Positions 54,901 through 64,000 of a DNA stretch of 64,000 bases are shown here, one piece after another; the stretch's first letter is position 1; the number at the start of each line of letters is the position of its first letter. This DNA is from Bilabrum cf. latius (Eukaryota; Bigyra: Bicosoecida; Bigyra; Bicosoecida): assembly GCA_965178125.1 (NCBI GenBank), contig OZ237772.1:434001-498000 (forward strand), in the 5' to 3' direction. The notes under the pieces are model-generated. The model made no database searches. It was not told the origin of the DNA and worked only from the letters and a program-made list of their open reading frames with translations. Made by a program: the position numbers and the translations under genes.

Positions 54901-55152
54901 GGCAGAAGAGGGTGCATCGTCAGAGTCGGCCTCAGCACCGCTGGAACCTGACAACGCCTATCCTTTGGGATCTCTCTCCTCTTGCCTACGCTCCTTGGCT
55001 TCCTAGTGGAGTTGCTTGTACGTAATACCCCTGGGAAGCAGTCTCACTGGCTCCAATTTGCCGCGCAGGCGGTCTTGGGCTAGTTGCTCAAATCCACCTC
55101 GGAAGGATGCCTCCGTGGATTGTTGCTGCCTGCATCGAGGTCTAAAGCTCAT
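51958..55152 (-). CDS. F-box/WD40 repeat protein (1064 aa)
   Basis: Single exon, ATG 55152 to TGA 51958, joined through several TAG codons read as Gln (near 55001, 54959, 54619, 54472). A charged N-terminus and a basic patch (RARLKRSVSSRKRKG) come first. An F-box-like motif follows at about residues 184-225 (LARLPVELLARSIGMLG...ARHDAAWQA), then a Gly/Arg-rich linker. WD40 blades span about 560-870: VVRIWDE, CYDAQWSQDGMRVVTAGGDG, ARVFDVR, VRCWAAS and VSAGADGAVAVRTLS. Such proteins are substrate receptors of SCF ubiquitin ligases, so a role in targeted protein turnover is inferred. The C-terminal 200 residues are low complexity. The F-box was only revealed by reading TAG as sense. Confidence 0.75.
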
Positions 55153-55294
55153 ATCTAGTATACAAAGACCATGCTGACCTTACCAATGCATCCAGCCTCT
55201 CTCGTTCTTGCGACTGTTGCTGTTGCAGTTCTTGCTGGCCCGGGGTGTGATGACTGCTGCTTCCTGCCACAATTGATGCGAGCAAAACAGCAAA

Positions 55295-56290
55295 ATGGCT
55301 GGCATTGGTCCGCAATCAGCTGCAAAAGGCCCCATAGTTGCAGTTGTAACGGCGTCAAGCAACTCGGGGGCAGCATGCGTGCGAGAGCTTCTTTCCGAAA
55401 AGCTTGTCGGCAAAGTAGGAGGCATTCGGGCTGCATTTCGATCTGAAGAGAAGGCATCGGCACTAAGCAAAGCTACGGATGGCATTACAAAGGTTCAAAT
55501 TAGCACTGGGATCGATGCATTCAAGCCTGACACCCTCGCTTCGGTGTTTGATGGCGCCGACGTGGCAGTCATTGTCACACCGCTTGACCACTCTAGAGGG
55601 TTTGCGGATGATTCCAAGCTGACAATCAACATGATCGACGCTGCCTATAAGGCTGGATGCAAGCACGTGGTGTACGTGGGCTCCTGGACGGTGCATTTCC
55701 AGGAGGAGGGCGGGGTGCCACTGCTGGCTGCTCGCTTCGCACCCGCCGAGGCAAGGCTTGCAAAACTAGCCGAGGGAGAAGGCACAGCGGCGCCCATGGG
55801 GCACACCATCTTACGCAGCGGCTACTTCATGCAGAATTTCCTAGCCGCCTTTGGATCTCTCAAGGAGGGCGCCGGGGAGGAGCTCCGTTTCATCGAAGCA
55901 GCCTTTCCCCCCGTCGATGTGCGAGACGTGGGGCGGCTGGCGGCGCATGCGGCGGTGGACCCAGGGGCGGGGAGGGGGGCGCGGGTGGTGCACGAGGTGA
56001 GCGGTCCCGAGATGCTGAGCACGGGGGAGATCGCGGCCGTGTTTGCCGAGGGGTTGGGGCGGGGAGTGAGGCACGTCAAGGTGGAGGCGGGTGCGATGGC
56101 GGGGGTGCTGCCCCCCGCTCTAGGGGAGCTGATGACGCACATGGAGGGCAAGGGCAAGGAGGCGATCCCTTTCAGTGACGTGGTGCAGGAGGTGACGGGG
56201 AGCGCCACGTCACTGGAGCAGTGGGTCCGGGAGAACAGGGGGGCCTTCGAGGTGGTTGGGAAGAAGGAGGGGGAAGAGGAGGTGGAGTGA
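55295..56290 (+). CDS. NmrA-like NAD(P)-binding protein (331 aa)
   Basis: ATG 55295 to TGA 56288-56290, no TAG. A Rossmann-fold start (IVAVVTASSNSGAACVREL) replaces the usual GxxGxxG with SSNSG. The DVAVIVTP strand, KHVVYVGSW and the later TILRSGYFMQNFL segment are typical of the atypical short-chain dehydrogenase NmrA/HSCARG group, whose members often sense redox state instead of catalysing a reaction. The length of 331 aa suits the family. The substrate or regulatory target is unknown. It shares a 142-bp divergent spacer with the F-box gene. Confidence 0.82.
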   Translation: MAGIGPQSAAKGPIVAVVTASSNSGAACVRELLSEKLVGKVGGIRAAFRSEEKASALSKATDGITKVQISTGIDAFKPDTLASVFDGADVAVIVTPLDHSRGFADDSKLTINMIDAAYKAGCKHVVYVGSWTVHFQEEGGVPLLAARFAPAEARLAKLAEGEGTAAPMGHTILRSGYFMQNFLAAFGSLKEGAGEELRFIEAAFPPVDVRDVGRLAAHAAVDPGAGRGARVVHEVSGPEMLSTGEIAAVFAEGLGRGVRHVKVEAGAMAGVLPPALGELMTHMEGKGKEAIPFSDVVQEVTGSATSLEQWVRENRGAFEVVGKKEGEEEVE

Positions 56291-56302
56291 GTCTAAGTGA
56301 TG

Positions 56303-56336
56303 CAAGAGTGGCCTCGTTGCAAGAGTGGCCTCGTTG
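56303..56336 (+). repeat. 17-bp direct duplication
   Basis: CAAGAGTGGCCTCGTTG occurs twice in tandem just after the NmrA-like stop codon, in the 274-bp convergent gap (56291-56564), which otherwise holds nothing I can support. Confidence 0.85.
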
Positions 56337-56564
56337 CTCGTGTTGTTTGGTATGCGTCGGATTCGGAAGCGAAAGATTGGTTGGTGGACCAATTTGAGCT
56401 TGACATACTCACATGCCTCACAAGAATGCTTTCAAACTTGCAGTCTGACAATCATACTCATGCCACGAACGATCGATGGCGCAGGTACTGGAATCTTTCT
56501 AGACCCTAGGCGAAGCCGTGTTGCCATTAATCGCTCCATCGACCGTTCCATCCATCCGGCTGGC

Positions 56565-57171
56565 TCACGACCCTCCGTCCATGGGAGTGGACCCATCGGC
56601 CCCCTCGCCCCCCTTGGCCCCCTCGTCCTTCGCCCCGCCTGCAGCGTGCTTGTCCTGCGCCTCCTTCAGCAGACGGTACATCTCGCTGCCGTCAGCAGCC
56701 ACCTCCCAGGCGAGCTGCTTGCCGTCGTTCGTGAGCGTGGGGTCAGCCCCCGCATCGAGCAGCACCTTGGCGACCTCGATGGCCTTGGCATCGCGCTGGC
56801 GCTCCAGCTCCACGTTCTGCATGTTCCCCGGGCGACTCATGCGCCCGAAGGAGAGCGCCACTCTGTGGAGGGGGGAGTTCCCCGTGCGGTCCCTCTTGTT
56901 GATGTCGGCACCGCACTCGAGGAGGATGCGCACGCTGTCCGGCTTGCAGAATGACGAGGCCACATGCAGGGCCGTGGATCCAAAGCGACCGCACCTGCGA
57001 GCAAAATTGAAACGCTGGTAATGTGCTCGGGTGATGTAGAGGGGGCACATGGGCGGAGGCTCGCCTGTCCAAGCCGGTTCGGGCGCTCATGCAAGTTCTA
57101 GGTGGACAAAACGCCGGGCAAATAGTTCCAGTTGGAAATCAAAAATTACGATACCGCCTCCGAGCGCGCAT
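56565..57171 (-). CDS. Ankyrin-repeat protein (148 aa), two exons
   Basis: Exon 2 (56994-56565, TGA) carries two or three ankyrin repeats: GSTALHVASSFCKPDSVRIL, LECGADINKRDRTGNSPLHR and VLLDAGADPTLTNDGKQLAW, then a Gly/Ala/Lys tail. It resembles the 26S proteasome-associated gankyrin type only in being a short ankyrin protein; no specific partner can be named. The proposed exon 1 is tiny (57171-57155, MRARR) with donor GGCG|GTATCG and acceptor GCTCGCAG at 56995, which gives a continuous frame. Other upstream exons are possible, so the N-terminus is uncertain while the repeats are firm. Confidence 0.62.
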
Positions 57172-57408
57172 CAAGGCTAATTTCTGGGGCAAATCATTGT
57201 TTGACTGGGCGACAAACCGATAAATAGCTAGAACCCTTTGGTGAGCGGGAAGAGGCACCACCTGGTATACACTGGCAGCCAAGAATTAAACCAAAATACG
57301 GATATGGTGCATATGACCGTTAAAAACCCAGCGTTCCAGGAAGGATCGGTACGCAAACTGGTCCAGTCTCCGACGGAAACTACACTTCATACCAGCACAT
57401 CAACATCC

Positions 57409-57585
57409 TCACATGGCGTTCGGGTCGTGCTGTTTTTCCAGATCTTTTCTTCCAGCCTTAGAGTGTCTCAGCAAGAATCTAAGGGCACCAGTCCAGCTAT
57501 TCCGTGCAGCAGCATGCAAGGTTGTCAGCTTCTGAGGAGCCTCGGTGGGCGCACCGGCGGGAGCAGCAGCAGGAGCACCAGCCAT
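57409..57585 (-). CDS. Small basic protein, unknown (58 aa)
   Basis: ATG 57585 to TGA 57409. The N-terminus is Ala/Pro-rich (MAGAPAAAPAGAPTEAPQK), and a basic amphipathic part follows (NSWTGALRFLLRHSKAGRKD). It lies alone between the ankyrin and PH genes on the same strand. The ATG is preceded by AT-rich sequence like other starts here. Codon use (GCT, CCT) is unlike random GC-rich DNA. No family was recognised; the size suits a small organellar complex subunit, but that is a guess. Confidence 0.42.
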   Translation of the reverse strand: MAGAPAAAPAGAPTEAPQKLTTLHAAARNSWTGALRFLLRHSKAGRKDLEKQHDPNAM

Positions 57586-57983
57586 TCTACAATAATTTGC
57601 TACACAGAACTTGATCCGGGTTAAATTGGCAGATACTAGCTCGAATGAACCAAGATCTCGGCAACTGCAGCGAGAGCCAAGCCGATCACAAGTTTCGAGA
57701 GCGATTTACACAGTACACGCTACTTACTCGTCAGGAAAGCTTGAGGTCCGAATGCCCCCGGTTGGACCGCAATAGACTGAGAAATCTCTCCATCAGTTCA
57801 ATAATAATAGCTTGTCAAACGCGCATGGCATGCGATGCTGTGCATGGGGGGATCCCCAGGCCCTGAGGATGTCTTCGGCCGACGCTGCTTCCACGGGCCA
57901 TAGCCCAGCCTGGTGCGCGTCACCCGATACGCAACGGCTCAGCAAGCACCCATTCACACACCGTGGACGTATGACCCCCTAGC
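57586..57983. other. Intergenic region
   Basis: 398 bp between two minus-strand genes. A 73-codon plus-strand frame (57645-57866) crosses it but has no start context, family resemblance or conserved feature. I see nothing else. Confidence 0.45.
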
Positions 57984-58804
57984 TCACTAGTCCTTGCTCG
58001 CGCCCTTCGATTTGACCCACTCGTTGTACTCGGCCTCGCTCTTGCACCCGCTCGCCTCGAACACCTCAACCCAGTCGTCGCGCTCCTCCGATTTGACGCT
58101 GAAAAACTCGAATGTTCGGGCTTTGGTCCCGTCCATCGTGGGCACCAGCCCGTCTTCCACTTCGCCCATTGGTTCCAATCGAATCATGCTCTTGTCGCCC
58201 TTGTCGGCGATCGCCGCATATAAGCTCAGCCGAATGCTCCGTTTCTTGATGGGGTCTGACCCCAAGTCATAATCCTTCTCATTCTTGTAGTAGCACAACT
58301 GGCCGCTATCAATAACGATGAATCTTTCCTTCGTGGAAGCCATCTGCGCGAATGTACCGAGACTAAGTCGGAGAAGCTGTACAAGTGTGCGCCTCCACGG
58401 CGGCAAGACGATCCGAGCGCAACGCGCACGTTTCGATAGTAAAAACTGTACAATACTCAATTAAATTAGTACTAAGGTAGTTTAAGAGCCTCATATCTCC
58501 ATACGGATGAGATCGAACGGCAATGGGTCGCAGCATGCGGTCGCGGGCCTATTCAGCGTATGCCAGGACTGTCTCGAGCGACATACGCATCGAAAGCACA
58601 AGAAAGCTGAGACAAAGCCACTACATGCTGCAATGCGCACTCAAAGGTTTCTGCATGCCGTAAATCACCCCAGGATATTGTCCCGGAATCTGATCCTAGA
58701 GATCGACTTACCCAGCCCTCTCCCTTCTTCTTGAGGATACCAACAACTACCTGGTCTTCTGTGCCTTCGTCTGCACGAGACGCATCTCCTGTGGCCCCAG
58801 CCAT
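57984..58804 (-). CDS. Single PH-domain protein, two exons
   Basis: Exon 1 58804-58712 and exon 2 58343-57984; the intron has GTAAGT and a GCGCAG acceptor, and the stop is TGA after a TAG (57987) read as Gln. About 150 aa, essentially one pleckstrin-homology domain: VVVGILKKKGEGW at the end of exon 1 is strand 1, RFIVIDSGQLCYYKNEKDYD is strands 2-3, and RDDWVEVFEASG carries the conserved Trp of the C-terminal helix. PH domains bind phosphoinositides or proteins at membranes. It resembles the repeats of the triple-PH protein at 60059-62315 (CYYK and DPIK motifs), so the two genes may share an ancestor. Confidence 0.8.
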
Positions 58805-59179
58805 CGCTAGAGTCTAGCTGGAAACAGGTGCCGATTCACGATTATCGAGAACCGATATATTTGTAACGAGTATTTTGACGAAACTTTTAATGGGGATTAA
58901 TACACTGCAATGCTTCGTATAGGATACTAAGAACAACTTCAGCATGGTTCACATGCGATCACTTATCAGCAGTTTGCCCCCAGCCACCAACCGTGGTCAG
59001 TGTGCCCCCTCCCCTCCACTTCCCCCTCTTGAAGGCTCCAGAGCCCAACATCGAAGCGAGGGGTAGGCCCCGTCAGGTGGTTGCCGCAAGGCATTACACA
59101 CAGGTTCTACGCGACTTCAAGAGCAGAAGCGGTATCCCGCAGCAGAGGTCAGCCTCGCCTGACGCCACATGCCTCGGTG
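58805..59179. other. Intergenic region
   Basis: 375 bp upstream of the single-PH gene. It presumably includes that gene's promoter and the 3' region of the secreted-protein gene. No gene or repeat was recognised. Confidence 0.45.
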
Positions 59180-59782
59180 TTATCTGCTCCTGCTAGAATG
59201 GGCAGGCTCCCCCTCCGACACGACGTCTCCAAGAGTCATGGCGCGGTGATGCCTCGACCCATCGACCCTTTCAATTCCTACTTGTCCGTCTTTCAGCTGA
59301 CTACCCACCTCGCTGCCGCTGCGAGAGCCGAGGGCTACAGCAGCGGCTGCGCCCTGACCGGTTCCTGGCAATGTGACATGGCTGTCGCTGCTATCAGCAT
59401 TGTCCGGCTCCGGGGTGTAGCCTGCAAACCGTGACAAGAATCTGAATGCCCGTCCAGCAAATTTTGACGCTACCCCACTATCCGTCCGTTCACCATCCAT
59501 TTTCGCACTAGCGTGCTCCTCGCCGATCGACTGCACCTTAGTCGAATGCGAATGGTGGGGCATGCTATTCATACTATGGTCAAAATCAGTCGACCTAGGA
59601 CCGCTAGCGCTCAAAGTATCTGAATGTTCGCCGCTGCCAAGTGATCGATGCTGCCTGTGTTTACTCGAGTGGTGCTTCGCTGATACGTCCAAACGGTGGG
59701 CCCCAGCGTCCGAATGACGAATTCCAACTGTTCGAGATGTTAAAATTGCGAGAAAGAGGACCGCACAAGCCATCAGCCGCAT
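59180..59782 (-). CDS. Secreted or lumenal protein, unknown (200 aa)
   Basis: ATG 59782 to TAA 59180. A clean signal peptide starts it (MRLMACAVLFLAILTSRTVG), followed by a His/Ser-rich disordered region (KHHSSKHRQHRS) and a Gly/Ser-rich remainder with no transmembrane helix or cysteine pattern. The frame is open upstream to 59842, but only through a TTG; 59782 places the signal peptide at the N-terminus. No family was recognised. Confidence 0.6.
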   Translation of the reverse strand: MRLMACAVLFLAILTSRTVGIRHSDAGAHRLDVSAKHHSSKHRQHRSLGSGEHSDTLSASGPRSTDFDHSMNSMPHHSHSTKVQSIGEEHASAKMDGERTDSGVASKFAGRAFRFLSRFAGYTPEPDNADSSDSHVTLPGTGQGAAAAVALGSRSGSEVGSQLKDGQVGIERVDGSRHHRAMTLGDVVSEGEPAHSSRSR

Positions 59783-60058
59783 GGTAATCTTTGGAAAGCC
59801 AGCTCTGGCTTCCTTGCGGTTGCAACCGCCTTGCACTTTCAAGAAGAAGATTAAAACCTAGTAGATACGGTCGCGCTCAAGCCACTGTTACACGCATGAT
59901 TGGAATCAATAAACACGAGTGCGCCCGAGCAGCATGCCGCGGTTGGAGTGGGTGAACTCCAGGCACACCGTCAGGAGCAGCGGCTCCATCCATGCAGGCA
60001 GGCAGGCAGCCTGCAGCCAGCCCAGGGCCAGCACGAACCAACTCGTCGCACCTGCCCC

Positions 60059-62315
60059 TCACTTCCCCTCTGCACTGGCCCCTCCCGCCGCCGCCTCAGC
60101 CCCCTCCCCTTTCTCCGTCCCCTTTTCCTCCCCGTCCTCTAGCTCGGCCCCCTGCTGCCTCATGGCGCTCACCCACGTGTCGCGGTCCGCCTCGCTGTCG
60201 GCGGTCAGCACCCAGGTGCGCTTGGCGCTGGTGCCCGGCTTGGGCTTCAGCACGATGGCGAGCTCCTCTTTCTCCTTGCCCTTGGCTCCCTCCGCCGCTT
60301 TGCCCACATGCACTACATGGTCAGACATGCCCACTTTCTGGTTCTTGATCGGAGTCTCCCCCGCCTCCATCGACTCCCTTGTCTTGTAGTAGCACAGCGA
60401 ACCCGCTTCCAGCACGAAGAACCTTCGCTTGGCAGAGCCGGAGAACACGCCAGCCTCGGGCTGCTTGAGCAGGAATCCCGTCACCTTGGAAGAGGCCGTG
60501 ATCGAGGACCCGGAGCCGGAAGCAGGAGCCACCCCTGCATCCGCTGCTGCATCTCCCTCTGCCTATGGCTCTGCCTCTGCCTATGGCTCTGCCTCTTTCT
60601 CCTTGGTACCTCCCTCTGCCGCTGGAGCCCCCTCAGACTCCTTCTCCTTCTCTTTTCCACTGCTGGCCTCCTCTTTCTCCTTCCCAGCTGCTGCTGCTGC
60701 CTCACCCACGGCATCCCCCGCTTCCTGCTTCTCCGTAGACGACGACCCTTCTCCTTCTGCTTCTCCTTCTCCAGCTCCACCGGCAGCCGCCGCGCCACCA
60801 CTGCCATCTTCCGGCTCCGAATCCCCGGCCAGCGCCCCCGCCAGTTCCCCCGCGCTGAGCGCCCCCGCCGCCTCGAACACCCCCACCCATGCGTCTCTCT
60901 CCTCCACGCTGGCCGCCCGCAGCTGGAACTGGCGCAGCCCCCGGCCATCAGCTGTGGACACGGTGCCCTCGGGGGCTGGCTGCCCGGGCTTGGGCAGGTT
61001 TACCGCCGGGACCAGCCGGAAGGCCTTTCCATCCCTGGGGTCGGGCACGACCGCGAACTTGGTGAGGTGCAGAGCCCTCCCCTTGATGGGGTCAGCCCCC
61101 GCCTTGTGGTCCTTCTCGCTCTTGTAATACCGGAACACCTGGTTGTCCAGCACCACGAACCGAGTGACCCACCCCGCCAGTGTCCCCTCCCCCCTCTTCT
61201 CCAGCTCGCCCACCATTACAGGGTGCGGCTTGGACCCTGCAGCTCCCCCCCCCTCCATCTCTTCGTGGGCCGCAGCAAGGTGCACGGGCTTGGCCCCCTC
61301 CTCCTGCCCCGCGACAGCTCCAGGCACGCCCGCGGGTGCCTGCCCCTGCGCCAGCGAATCCAGCGCCTCCTGCCCCCGGGCCCCGTGCGCCTGCAGCACG
61401 TGCACCCAGTCATCCCTGGCCTTCTTGTTGGGAGCACGGAACACAAAGGTCCGGAGGCTCTTCCCATCCGCCGATACCACCACCCCGGGGGTGACGGACC
61501 CGTCCGCCGCAGGGGGAGGCACGGCCGGCACCAGGCGCAGGGTCCAACCCGAGCTCTCATCCAAGGGCTCCACGTCGCCGACGGCCGCGTGCCGGTCCAG
61601 CTGCAGGACACGGTCCTTGACAGGCGGTGCGCCGGCCTCGTATGCAGCCTCGTTGGCGAAGTACCTGAATTCCCGGCCTCCGACCACGACGTAGCGCATG
61701 GTCCACCTGGCATTGGCGCCCTCGCCCTGCTTCTCGAGCTTGCCCGCCATCACCCGGTCGCTCTCGGGATCCACGGACTTGCCAACCTGAACTCGCTCGG
61801 TTTCAGTCCCATTTGCAGATGCATCAGCCTCCGTATTCGGGGCTTCTTCTGGTGCATCGTTGCCGCCTGCGTTCGCGGGTCTGCCCTTGTCATCGCTGGC
61901 CTGCCCTGTGGCGCCCGCCCCACTCGCTGCGTGCGGTTTGTCAGAGCTTGCATTTGCATTAATATTTTTAGTAGGTTCCGTAGTCGTTGTGCTGTCCTTT
62001 GAGCTAGTAGCCTTCGGCTCGGGTGGAAACGACTGCGCTCGCGCGGCGGCAGGCGCCGGAGCTGGCGCCTCTACCTGCGATGGGTTGGAAAAGGATCCGA
62101 ATCGTCAAGTGTGACATTGAATCGGTACAGTTATATGCAGCGAAACATGCATGCATGCCGGTGGCTTGAAGTTTCAGCTCGTCGCTCGCCGGTGGTGAAC
62201 GGTTCAGAGCGTGAGGCCGCAAGTCGCATCAAAAAGGCGCTATCAATCGACACAGCCTCACCGACTTTGCAGTCTCAATATCATCGTTCGATAAGTTAGA
62301 TGCACCGCAACCCAT
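60059..62315 (-). CDS. N-myristoylated triple PH-domain protein (689 aa)
   Basis: Exon 1 62315-62262 encodes MGCGASNLSNDDIETAKS; the intron 62261-62075 (GTGAGG...CATCGCAG) joins in phase to exon 2, 62074-60059, ending in TGA. MGCGAS is a strong N-myristoylation signal with a palmitoylatable Cys3, so the protein should be anchored to the inner face of a membrane. Exon 2 has a disordered region of about 100 residues, then three PH domains: KLEKQGEGA...YVVVGGREFRYFANE...RDDWVHVLQ, ELEKRGEG...FVVLDNQVFRYYKSEKD...RDAWVGVFE and FLLKQPEAG...FFVLEAGSLCYYKTRE...RDTWVSAM. An Ala/Glu/Lys linker with two TAGs (60566, 60581) read as Gln precedes the third. Multiple PH domains plus lipidation suggest avid, phosphoinositide-dependent membrane binding. 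Confidence 0.85.
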
Positions 62316-62585
62316 GATTAGCGGTCCTACAGGTTTGGGCTCGAAATGCGCACGCTGATTGGCACCGAAGAACCGCCGGAGCGAACCGAAAAGGGGATCG
62401 GCACCGTGACGAACCACAGGCAACGGTGGATGCAAGCACCATGCAAGGCTTTGCCCCCGCATGGTCCAGCGAGAACCTGAGATATTGCTGGTGTAGTAAC
62501 AAGTAGGACCGTGCAAGGCGCACCACGTGACTGGAATTGAAAATCGCTGCTCTCAGCGCAAAGCAGCCAACACGCCTGCTTAAAA

Positions 62586-64000
62586 TCAGAACGGCCTCGC
62601 CCCTCTCTTGCCCTTGCCCCCGCGCTTGCCCTTGCCCTTGGCACCGCCCCGGTACATCCCCACGCGATTCGCGCTCTGCCACTGCCTCCTCCCGCTGGCC
62701 CCTGCCGCATCCGCAAGCCCTGCCCCCGCCCTCGCCTTGTCGCTCAGGCCCCCGTACCCGACGGCCGCCACTGCCTCATACTGCCGGCCCACCGCCCCGC
62801 TTCCGCTCCCCGTCTGCGCCTCTGCCGCGGCCACCTGGCGAGCGTTGTTCGCGAACGACCGCAGCGGATCTGCACCGCCCATCCCCCCCCTGGCCCCCGC
62901 CCCAGGGGCCATCTGCCTCCGCCTCTTGCGCTCCCGGCGACTGCCCCCCTGGTCCAGTCCGCCACCCGCCGCCTCCGCCGCGGCCTTGATCGAATCCGGA
63001 ATCAAATAGTCCGGCAGCTTGCCCAGGTGCGCCCGCACGGCAGCCCCCGCCCCCCTGGCTCCCTGCCTCAGTTTCTGCGCGAGGGCCTCCTTGTCCCTCG
63101 GGTTGGCCTCGAAGTGCGCCTGCAGCCTGGCCGAGTTGAGCATCTCCCTCCGGAGATCTTCCGCGCGGGCATGCCGCACCTTGGTCCTTGTTATGCTCTG
63201 CAGCACGTCGTCCACTCTGTACCTGAAGCCCTCCACCTCTCTCGCGTCGAAGGGCAGGGGCGCGGGCTGGGGCCCACCGTCCTCCCCCGGTGCCTGCGAG
63301 GCCCTCAGCTCCTCCAGCAGCGACTGCTCCGCCTTGTTCAGCGTTGTGACGAGTGAGACGGCGGCTCCGCTGGCTCCCCCGCGAGCCACCCTCCCGATCC
63401 TGTGCCTGTATGCCCGCGCGTCGGCCGGCATGTCCACGTTCACGACAGTGCCCACCCCCCTAAGGTCGATTCCACGGGCAATGCCGTATTCCGCGTCGGT
63501 GCCTGGACCCCTGCCCCCGCTGCTCTTGCCGTTGCCCCTGCTCCTGCTTGGCCCGAATCGCTCTTTCTTCTCCTCGTCCTCCTCTAACTCAGCGCGGGGC
63601 CTCTTGCGGCCAGCCGATGCCTTGGGAGCCCCGGACTTGCCGCCCCCCTCCCCCTCCCCCTCCCCCTCCTCATCGTCATCGTCATCCTCATCATCGTCGT
63701 CATCATCCTCCTCATCGTCATCGCCAGCATCCTCCTCATCGTCGTCTCCCTCGCTTCCACTCTGTTCCCCCCCATCGCCTTTCGCGCCGACAGCCTCCTC
63801 CTACTCCTCCTCTTCGTCGCTTTCACTTTCACCTTCACTTTCACTTTCGCTATCACTTTCACTTTCGCTATCACTTTCGCTGTCGCTGTCCTCCTCTGCC
63901 CCTCCCAGCGCCCCATCGGTGGCCACAAGGTAATCGAACATGCCCCGCTCAAACTCGCGGAGCACACGAAGCCTAGAGTTGGCAGGAAGTTCGCCGTGGA
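62586..64000 (-). CDS. DEAD-box RNA helicase DDX56/Dbp9-like, C-terminal part (5' end outside window)
   Basis: Open from the right edge to TGA 62586, with one TAG (near 63800) read as Gln. The helicase C-terminal lobe starts at ELPANSRLRVLREFERGMFD, with FDYLVATD; a long acidic insert of over 100 residues (DSESDSES, DDDEEDDDDDD) follows before motif V, YGIARGIDLRGVGTVVN, and motif VI, YRHRIGRVARGG, where many relatives have HRIGRTAR. An acidic insert at this place and the RGIDF-like motif are features of DDX56/Dbp9 helicases, which act in nucleolar assembly of the large ribosomal subunit. The Lys/Arg-Gly-rich C-terminus (GKGKRGGKGKRGARPF) fits RNA binding. The N-terminal lobe with Walker A and DEAD motifs is outside the window. 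Confidence 0.85.

Noticed and set aside
1-64000. tRNA genes or a CRISPR array
   Set aside because: No cloverleaf-like sequence or regularly spaced direct repeats with unique spacers was recognised by eye; the tandem arrays have no spacers. A tRNA scan would be needed to exclude tRNAs fully.

Overview
The window is nuclear DNA from a microbial eukaryote. Evidence: GT-AG introns, an N-myristoylated PH-domain protein, F-box/WD40 and COMM-domain proteins, a DDX56-type nucleolar helicase, pogo-type transposons and a DIRS-type retrotransposon. Native genes are very GC-rich, mostly single-exon, and rich in low-complexity Gly/Ser/Glu tracts. The lineage cannot be fixed from the sequence; a protist or alga fits best.

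The main result is the genetic code. Almost every gene is broken by in-frame TAG, and each becomes one continuous reading frame if TAG is read as an amino acid. All supported genes then end at TAA or TGA and none at TAG. Two natural paralogue comparisons identify the amino acid as glutamine: TAG at 15818 faces CAG at 27768 in two copies of a TYW1-like gene, and CAG at 16932 faces TAG at 28884 in two copies of the next gene. The code resembles translation table 15 (UAG = Gln). With it, gene models grow sharply: an 11.3-kb single exon for 3763 residues (35722-47013), a 1279-residue membrane glycoprotein, a 1064-residue F-box/WD40 protein and intact transposases.

Layout. 1-1877: a small spliced gene and a two-exon membrane protein. 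1992-7465: a pogo-type transposon whose left terminal repeat was hit by a second pogo-type element (2008-4705) at a TA site. 7553-10681: a Crinkler/RHS-like P-loop NTPase. 11187-16756: divergent genes for a GNA1-like acetyltransferase and a TYW1 wybutosine enzyme. 15381-31895: a tandem segmental duplication carrying the 3' part of TYW1, an unknown gene Y and the 3' end of membrane gene X. Copy 1 of Y is split by a 7.6-kb DIRS-like element with PAT/kangaroo-type split direct repeats; copy 2 preserves the empty site. 31704-47013: gene X and the giant gene, divergent from a 178-bp spacer. 47097-64000: a compact run of native genes (heptatricopeptide-like mitochondrial protein, small membrane proteins, COMM domain, F-box/WD40, NmrA-like, ankyrin, two PH proteins, a secreted protein, DDX56).

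Two short DNA words, CACTCGTCACAC and GGGAACAA, recur across unrelated native genes on both strands and are not seen in the transposons; nothing annotated explains them. No tRNA, rRNA or CRISPR array was recognised.
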